A stretch of 11,234 bases of DNA from Candidatus Altimarinota bacterium (GTDB taxonomy: Bacteria; Patescibacteriota; Gracilibacteria; UBA4473): NCBI GenBank assembly GCA_905478675.1, contig CAJQJI010000099.1:1-11234 (forward strand), in the 5' to 3' direction. A model generated the notes under the pieces. That model had not been told where the DNA came from. It saw nothing but the letters and a program-made list of their open reading frames with translations, and did not search any database. Below are positions 6,139-11,234 of the stretch, one piece after another. Numbering within the stretch: the first letter of the stretch is position 1; the number at the start of each line of letters is the position of its first letter. A program made the translations under genes and the position numbers.

Positions 6139-8082
6139 ATGGCCTTTCCGGTTCACACGTTCGAAACTAATCCTGAGGGAAACCTTGGCTACGCCTTTCA
6201 TCAATTAGTTGGCGAAGGACAAGAGCTTTATTTTTTAGCTAAATTTCCAACAGAAACCCCCGAGCCTCAAGCTATGGCCGAAACCATTTTTGGCGCCATT
6301 GTAGATCATATGGAAGCTTCTAAAATAGAAGACCACTATGATCGCTTTGAAGATGCGCTCAAAGCCGCCAACATTGAAGCTAAAAAAAATAACATAACCG
6401 GTAAAAATCCACCAGAAATCGTGGTCGCTTATTTTGATTTTCACCAATTATATCTCAGTCAATCAGGCCCGTCTGAAGCCTATTTAGTCCGAGACCACGG
6501 CGTCAGCCAAATTACGGAAGTCGCCGACCAAGCCGATGACTTATTTCTTAATATCTTAAGTGGTCAGGTTATGGTTGATGACGTTATTTTACTCAGTTCG
6601 AATCGTATTCTTCGAACCCTAACCGCCAACGAGCTAGCCGATACCCTCGGAAAACAAAATTTCCGCCAGGCGACCAATCAATTTCGCCAAGAACTTTCTC
6701 AAAAATCTGAAGAAGATTTACTCGTGACTATTATTGGGATTGGTAAAAAAGAAGAAACGCCCGCCGCTGGGTTTTTAAACCGCATGGTGAGCACCGCTGA
6801 AAAAGCGGCGGCCCCAATTAAAGAGGCTATGTCCAGCGAAGAGACACTTGTAGAAAAAGATCATTTAGAAGAAAACAGCCCCCCTCCAGCCGTAAATCAA
6901 ACGGTCAAAAAAAGTCCTTCAATGGCGATGCCAAATACCAACGCAAGCTTTAAAAAACTAAAAAACTTTAGACCGCAAAAAAACTTAATTATTTTGGCCG
7001 GCGTCGTTTTATTATTGCTCCTTATTATTCTTGCCGTTAAATCTATTAATTGGGAATCAGAAGAAGAAGTAGGCTTAAGAGAAGAACTTAATATTGCTCG
7101 AGAAGCGTTACAGCAAGCCGATACCTTTATCATCCAAGGGGAACGCGAATCCGCTAAGGAGTATTTAAACAAAGCCGACCAAGCTGTGCAAACGGTCTTT
7201 AAATCAAACTCCAAGTTATTCCGCTCTGACGCCCAGTTTATTTTGGCCGCTATTAAAGATAAACAACTCCAAGTTGAAAACGCCAAACAAGCCACCCCAA
7301 GTTTAGTGGCCGATTTAGGCTCTAAAAGTGACAATTTATCGGCTCGCGGATTATTAGAACTAGAAGGTAGCTTCTATGTATTTGACAATAAAAACGTCAT
7401 TAAAACGGTTCGAAACGTAGTTGAATCCCCTTCTGTCTTAAGTGCCTCTGGTGGCAGTGTATTAGCCGGAGCCAGTCGAAGCGACCAAAAAACTTTAATT
7501 TTCTTAACCGATGACCCACGTCTAATTGAATACCGAGAAGGGATTATCACCCCAATGCAAACCCAAGATGAGAACTGGAAAAAAGGGATTGATATTAAAA
7601 CTTATGGTCGTTTTGTGTATGTACTTGCCCCAACTGACAACCAAATTTGGAAATACGAACGACGCAGTGCAAATTATTCTGGAGCTACGGCCTACAATAC
7701 GGGTAACGCCGAAATAGCCGATGCCGTTAACTTCACCATTGATGGCTCTATTTATATAATCTCTGCTAGTGGTGAAATTACGAAACTTTTCCGTGGAGAA
7801 GCGCAAGATTACGATTTTAAAGAACTGCCGTCTATTCCATTCAGTGGTCCAAATCTAAAAATTTACACAAGTGCTGAATTAGACTACCTCTATGTATTAG
7901 ACCCAGATAACAAACGTTTATTGGTCTTCACTAAAGGCGATCGATTTGCGACGTACCGTCGACAAGTTATGTTCCAAAGCGAAACAGAAAACTTAGAAAA
8001 TGTACGAGATTTCTTTATTGATACGAGTGGACAAAAAGTAACGATTCTTACTGAAGATAAAATTTTCGAATTTAATCTGTAA
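6139..8082 (+). CDS. Membrane protein: degenerate PP2C-like domain, one TM helix, propeller-like extracytoplasmic domain
   Basis: A 647-residue three-part protein. Residues 1-205 follow the layout of PPM/PP2C Ser/Thr phosphatases: an N-terminal strand pair, a helix with AETIFGAIVDHME, the strand VVAYFDFHQLYLSQSG, then EAYLVRDHGVSQIT, DDVILLSSNRI and DLLVTIIGI. The usual metal ligands are mostly lost. GDSR is replaced by GPSE (110-113), SDG by SSN (153-155), and no DGxGG exists near 31-40; only the last Asp (193) remains. It is probably a pseudophosphatase. A Pro-rich and basic linker (245-281) leads to one membrane helix (282-300), then a helical stretch (305-385). The C-terminal domain (400-647) has repeating strands such as RFVYVLAPTDNQIWKYE, GSIYIISASGEITKLF and DYLYVLDPDNKRLLVF, suggesting a beta-propeller. 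It is the first gene of a plus-strand operon and is divergent from the sigma operon. Confidence 0.78.
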   Translation: MAFPVHTFETNPEGNLGYAFHQLVGEGQELYFLAKFPTETPEPQAMAETIFGAIVDHMEASKIEDHYDRFEDALKAANIEAKKNNITGKNPPEIVVAYFDFHQLYLSQSGPSEAYLVRDHGVSQITEVADQADDLFLNILSGQVMVDDVILLSSNRILRTLTANELADTLGKQNFRQATNQFRQELSQKSEEDLLVTIIGIGKKEETPAAGFLNRMVSTAEKAAAPIKEAMSSEETLVEKDHLEENSPPPAVNQTVKKSPSMAMPNTNASFKKLKNFRPQKNLIILAGVVLLLLLIILAVKSINWESEEEVGLREELNIAREALQQADTFIIQGERESAKEYLNKADQAVQTVFKSNSKLFRSDAQFILAAIKDKQLQVENAKQATPSLVADLGSKSDNLSARGLLELEGSFYVFDNKNVIKTVRNVVESPSVLSASGGSVLAGASRSDQKTLIFLTDDPRLIEYREGIITPMQTQDENWKKGIDIKTYGRFVYVLAPTDNQIWKYERRSANYSGATAYNTGNAEIADAVNFTIDGSIYIISASGEITKLFRGEAQDYDFKELPSIPFSGPNLKIYTSAELDYLYVLDPDNKRLLVFTKGDRFATYRRQVMFQSETENLENVRDFFIDTSGQKVTILTEDKIFEFNL

Positions 8083-8324
8083 TGAGTCGGCTTAAAATTT
8101 GCACAGGCAAAGCTTGCAGCGACCACGGTTCAAAATACTTATTTGATAGAGCTCAGGCTGAACAAAAAGATTTTAAAAAACCATTAAAAATAGAACCTTG
8201 TGCCTGCTTGGGGAAATGTGAAACGGCCATTAATGTGCGACTTGAAACCAAACACAAACAAACAGACTTCTCTCAAGTCACAGGCCCAAAACTAGCCGCC
8301 ATTTTAAAAAACACCACACGCTAA
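8082..8324 (+). CDS. Thioredoxin-like [2Fe-2S] ferredoxin
   Basis: An 80-residue protein of the thioredoxin-fold [2Fe-2S] ferredoxin type (also the NuoE C-terminal fold). The cluster ligands would be Cys7 and Cys12 (C-x4-C in ICTGKACSDHGS) and Cys42 and Cys46 (C-x3-C in ACLGKC). Cys40 is an extra, probably non-ligand Cys. It would carry single electrons in the cytoplasm. The start ATG overlaps the previous stop as TAATG, which suggests coupled translation. Eleven bases downstream begins a flavin oxidoreductase, the natural redox partner. At 80 residues it is at the short end for the family but includes the whole core. The gene lacks a Shine-Dalgarno sequence. Confidence 0.85.
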   Translation: MSRLKICTGKACSDHGSKYLFDRAQAEQKDFKKPLKIEPCACLGKCETAINVRLETKHKQTDFSQVTGPKLAAILKNTTR

Positions 8325-8335
8325 ATTTAGATACA

Positions 8336-9073
8336 ATGAATACTATATTAACCGGAGACTTATTTTTACAAGCCAAAGAAACCGTCGCGACCGATACGAT
8401 AAAGTTTAATTTCACGTTTGATAATTTAAAAACCTTAACGGGCGAAGCGGTCGAAAATAATTTTGTTTTCACTCCAGGTCAATTTGTCTCCCTTGGGTTT
8501 ACTGAAACCGCTTGGCGCGCGTATTCAATCGCATCAACTCCAGAAGAGCAAACCATTGAGCTAATGATTCGGATTGTCCCAGGCGGTATTGGATCAGAAG
8601 CCCTAAACGCCGCCAAACTTGGCGATAAGTTCCCGTTTAAAGGCCCGTTTGGTCACTTTCAATTATCAAGCACGCCAGACGCCCACTTAGTTTTTTGTGC
8701 CACCGGAACCGGAATTGCCCCGTTTCGAGCTATGATAAAAACCGAAGCGGCCCAAAGCCACCCAAGAAAAATGACACTGCTTTATGGAGGTAAAAATGCA
8801 GACGATTTAGCCTACCTAGAGGAAGCCAATAGCTGGTCTGACCACCTAACTGTAAAATTAGGTTTATCTCGAGATCCAGACTTAAAAATACCCGAAAACT
8901 TAAAATGCGATGCCGCCCATTGCCGTATTACCACTTTACTAGAACCTTTTAACAAAGATGAAAAAGTTGAGTTTTATCTATGTGGAAACGGCGCTATGGT
9001 TAAATCTGTACAAGAAATTTTGGCGGAAAAAGGTTTTGAAAAAAACGCAATTTTTATGGAACGGTTTAATTAA
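8336..9073 (+). CDS. FAD/NAD(P)H-binding oxidoreductase (ferredoxin-NADP reductase superfamily)
   Basis: A 245-residue cytoplasmic flavoprotein that would pass electrons between NAD(P)H and a one-electron carrier. The FAD domain (1-110) shows the isoalloxazine-contacting RAYS (61-64), the phosphate-binding GGIGSEAL (83-90) and GPFG (103-106). The NAD(P) domain has CATGTGIAPFRAM (121-133), LLYGGKN (148-154) and the late YLCGNGAMV (214-222). It ends in FMERFN, a common end for this superfamily. No plant-type ferredoxin domain is fused. The adjacent small [2Fe-2S] protein probably supplies that function. Two Cys in KCDAAHC (191, 196) are unexplained. NADH versus NADPH preference cannot be read with confidence. 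It closes the plus-strand operon and is followed by a strong terminator. Confidence 0.9.
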   Translation: MNTILTGDLFLQAKETVATDTIKFNFTFDNLKTLTGEAVENNFVFTPGQFVSLGFTETAWRAYSIASTPEEQTIELMIRIVPGGIGSEALNAAKLGDKFPFKGPFGHFQLSSTPDAHLVFCATGTGIAPFRAMIKTEAAQSHPRKMTLLYGGKNADDLAYLEEANSWSDHLTVKLGLSRDPDLKIPENLKCDAAHCRITTLLEPFNKDEKVEFYLCGNGAMVKSVQEILAEKGFEKNAIFMERFN

Positions 9074-9106
9074 TCCGCTCGTTAGCCCTGAAACATCGCT
9101 AAACTT

Positions 9107-9150
9107 AAAACGGTCACCGAAAGCCAAAAGCTTTCCGGCGACCGTTTTTT
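9107..9150 (+). terminator. Strong terminator between convergent genes, possibly bidirectional
   Basis: A long hairpin: the left arm AAAACGGTCACCGAAAGC (9107-9124) pairs with the right arm GCTTTCCGGCGACCGTTTT (9130-9148), with one mismatch, one bulged base and a 5-base loop. TTTTTT ends the structure. It lies 34 bases after the oxidoreductase stop. Read on the minus strand the arm is followed by TTTTAAGTTT, so it may also end the alpha-2-macroglobulin transcript. Confidence 0.88.
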
Positions 9151-9168
9151 ATAGTTGCACTTTATAAC

Positions 9169-11234
9169 TTATTGAGCCGACTCAATCCGAATGGTTCGTC
9201 CAGCAGTATTTGCCGCTACTTCTGGGGCATACATTTCTTCAACCTTAGCCGGCAGCCATTCAAACTCACCGGTTAAACGCGGCTGTAAAATATAAGTGAT
9301 TTCATGGGTTCCAGCCGGTAAGTAATCAATAAAGAAACGGGCTCGGTCTTGACGATACTCTTGGTGCTGAAACAACGGCTGACACCACCCCCACACACAC
9401 GTGTCATTTTCAAGGGCTGCTTCTAAAGTTTTATCAGCATTATCAAAATCAAAATTCACAATTTCGGTTCCACTCGGAATTGGGTCTTCCACCAACACTT
9501 GCCGGTGTGGACGAGCCGTCACAATTTGTAACTTAATAAGATAATTTTGCCCCAGTTCTAAACTATCCGCTTTTTCATCGGCCGCTTCGGCCCCTTCTAA
9601 AACACGGACTTCTCGGTCAATCCAAAAACCACGCGCGTTAGAAATAACGGCTTCGGCTGGCAAGGTTTCACGCATTTCAAAATCAACTAAAACGGGTTTG
9701 TCGGTCGTTAACGCAAACGACTGTGCCGATTTAGGTAAAGCTTCTTCAGCATAGGTTTGCACCTGACTTAAATCTTGTAACGAACCTTTCAATAAAGTTT
9801 CGTTCGTGGTTTCATTATTCAGCGTAAACTTCGCCCCCAGCGATTCTTGTTCTTCTGTTTGTACATACAAAGCCAAGGCTTTTAACACCTGCATAGCCGA
9901 ATTACCAGATAACGTTGCTTTTTGGCTTTCCGACAAATACCGAGCAATGTGCTCATATTCACTAGCAAAGACCTGCTGCGGCATCAACGTTTCTAAAATC
10001 AAAGCGGTTAAACGTTCATCTTGTGAATAAAAAGCCCCTTCAGTCTCCGTCCAAAAGCCATAACGATCTTCACGATTATAAGCTTGTTCAAACGCCGTTA
10101 AGTAGTCGGTTTTTAACGTTTCTAAGGCAGGCGGTAACGTCCCCATTTTTTCGGTTGCGCGTATCCACCAAACTTTTGCCTCTAAACTCTGCGTGTAATT
10201 TGTTAAGAAATCTAAGTCATTCACCCCTAATTGATTGTAATCAACTAACACTGCCGCCGCGTGTACCCGTGAAATATCCGCTGGACAACGCCATTGATAA
10301 CCGCCTTCACAGGTTTTAAAAAGTTCTTGTCTCAACCACTGAGCCGAAGCTTCTAATTTTTGTTGGTCTAATCCAATACCGGCTTCCGCTAATAATGGTG
10401 CGTGCTCTAATACTTCGGTCGTAACCCAGAAATTAGCGGTATCCGAGTCTTTCCAAAACGCAAAGCCCCCACTCGCCACAAAACTCGCCTCAATCGCTTC
10501 TCTTGTGGCTTCTAAGGTTTCCGAATCTAACGGTGTAATTTGACGATCTAACGCCTTATTTAAGTTGTTTTGATACAACCGTGACACTAACCACGACAAA
10601 CGCTGCTCAGTACAACCATAATTCACTTTTTGAGCCACTTCCACCAACGCCTCTAATGAATGGGCCAACGACGCAAACACTTTAATCGTTAAGCTTGAAT
10701 TTATCGCTTGTGGATCCGCTACGGTTTTAAGCGTGTAGTTGTCGGTCACTCGCTCAAAATCCGCCGCGGCTAACGACATCGCTGGTGGTAAAATTTCACG
10801 CTGTAAAACAACCGCATCTTTTAAATCACTCGCTTCGCTCTCTATGGTATACCCAAGATTTACTGTTTTTGCTTCAAACGAAGGTTGAACCCGAACGTTA
10901 AAATATACTCTCGCTTCTTTTTTTACTGCGACCGTTTGAGTGGCCTTGCCTAAAACTTCAATCTCAGGTGGAAGATTTAAAGTCACTGTCACCTTTTCTT
11001 CCGCCGTTTCATGGTCATCACGGTATATCAACAAGCCTAGTGCTAATTCATCCCCAGCTTGAAAAAATTGAGGCATAATTTCTGAAATAAGCAGCGGCAA
11101 CGTTACTTGAAAGTCTGAAGTCGAAGTCCCAAAAGCATTATTTTTAGTCGCTCCTGCGGCAAAAATATTCCACGTAGTTAAATTGTCTGGCAACGTAAAC
11201 GTGTAAACCCCTTGCCCATTTTCATCTGTTTCAA
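9169..11234 (-). CDS. Alpha-2-macroglobulin family protein, C-terminal part (5' end outside window)
   Basis: The last 687 residues of a large bacterial alpha-2-macroglobulin, a surface or periplasmic protease trap. The frame is open to the window edge (codons before 11193 read ETDENGQGVYTFT), so the start and any signal peptide are outside. The visible part begins with the A2M-domain signature LPDNLTTW...AAGATKNNAFG. The thioester-domain motif YGCTEQ follows (Cys codon at 10614-10612), where Cys and Gln would form the internal thioester that binds captured proteases. The helical thioester domain continues (GGFAFWKDSD, EGGYQW, GFWTETEGAFYS). The end is a beta-rich region with EDPIPSGTEI and FFIDYLPAGTHEITY, as in other bacterial members. 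The CxEQ motif is intact, so the protein is probably a working thioester form. No penicillin-binding protein 1C gene, a frequent partner, is in view. The stop lies 19 bases from the shared terminator. Confidence 0.93.
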   Translation of the reverse strand, partial: ETDENGQGVYTFTLPDNLTTWNIFAAGATKNNAFGTSTSDFQVTLPLLISEIMPQFFQAGDELALGLLIYRDDHETAEEKVTVTLNLPPEIEVLGKATQTVAVKKEARVYFNVRVQPSFEAKTVNLGYTIESEASDLKDAVVLQREILPPAMSLAAADFERVTDNYTLKTVADPQAINSSLTIKVFASLAHSLEALVEVAQKVNYGCTEQRLSWLVSRLYQNNLNKALDRQITPLDSETLEATREAIEASFVASGGFAFWKDSDTANFWVTTEVLEHAPLLAEAGIGLDQQKLEASAQWLRQELFKTCEGGYQWRCPADISRVHAAAVLVDYNQLGVNDLDFLTNYTQSLEAKVWWIRATEKMGTLPPALETLKTDYLTAFEQAYNREDRYGFWTETEGAFYSQDERLTALILETLMPQQVFASEYEHIARYLSESQKATLSGNSAMQVLKALALYVQTEEQESLGAKFTLNNETTNETLLKGSLQDLSQVQTYAEEALPKSAQSFALTTDKPVLVDFEMRETLPAEAVISNARGFWIDREVRVLEGAEAADEKADSLELGQNYLIKLQIVTARPHRQVLVEDPIPSGTEIVNFDFDNADKTLEAALENDTCVWGWCQPLFQHQEYRQDRARFFIDYLPAGTHEITYILQPRLTGEFEWLPAKVEEMYAPEVAANTAGRTIRIESAQ

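Noticed and set aside
6897..7334. Minus-strand frame of about 145 codons within the PP2C-like gene
   Set aside because: It is the complement of the linker and transmembrane codons, with no independent promoter or domain.

Overview
The window carries twelve protein-coding genes on an AT-rich bacterial chromosome. Genes are tightly packed with gaps mostly under 100 bases. I see no tRNA, rRNA, CRISPR array, transposase or integrase. Stop codons are TAA (8), TAG (3) and TGA (1), so the code looks standard. Almost no start codon has a clear Shine-Dalgarno sequence. The gene set (L-lactate dehydrogenase, IGHMBP2-like helicase, a membrane protein with a degenerate PP2C-like domain, a lone GspG-like pilin, a large alpha-2-macroglobulin) suggests an uncultivated lineage such as Patescibacteria (Candidate Phyla Radiation). 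That assignment is an inference and is not proven by any marker gene here.

Layout. 1-458 (+) is the 3' end of a lactate dehydrogenase gene, closed by a strong hairpin terminator. 514-2243 (-) is a likely operon reading pilin, small Cys-containing secreted protein, secreted double-DUF305 protein. 2289-4232 (-) is a superfamily 1 Upf1/IGHMBP2-like helicase with a plausible promoter upstream. 4324-5939 (-) is a compact three-gene operon: ECF sigma factor, single-pass membrane protein in the anti-sigma position, secreted helical protein. 5940-6138 is a divergent AT-rich control region with sigma-70-like boxes and a small inverted repeat. 6139-9073 (+) is a second operon: membrane protein with a PP2C-like N-domain and propeller-like C-domain, a thioredoxin-like [2Fe-2S] ferredoxin, and an FAD/NAD(P)H oxidoreductase. 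A near-perfect hairpin at 9107-9150 separates it from a convergent alpha-2-macroglobulin gene (9169-11234, -), which is cut by the window edge.

How the genes may work together. The sigma/anti-sigma/secreted-protein operon looks like a cell-surface signalling unit, and it is divergent from an envelope-spanning pseudophosphatase-like protein that could be part of the same circuit or its target. The ferredoxin and flavoprotein reductase next to each other form a probable electron-transfer pair. The DUF305 protein and its Cys-containing neighbour may handle metal, perhaps copper, outside the membrane. The alpha-2-macroglobulin would trap foreign proteases at the cell surface. The best candidate for something undescribed is the divergent sigma operon plus catalytically degenerate PP2C/propeller locus at about 4.3-8.1 kb.
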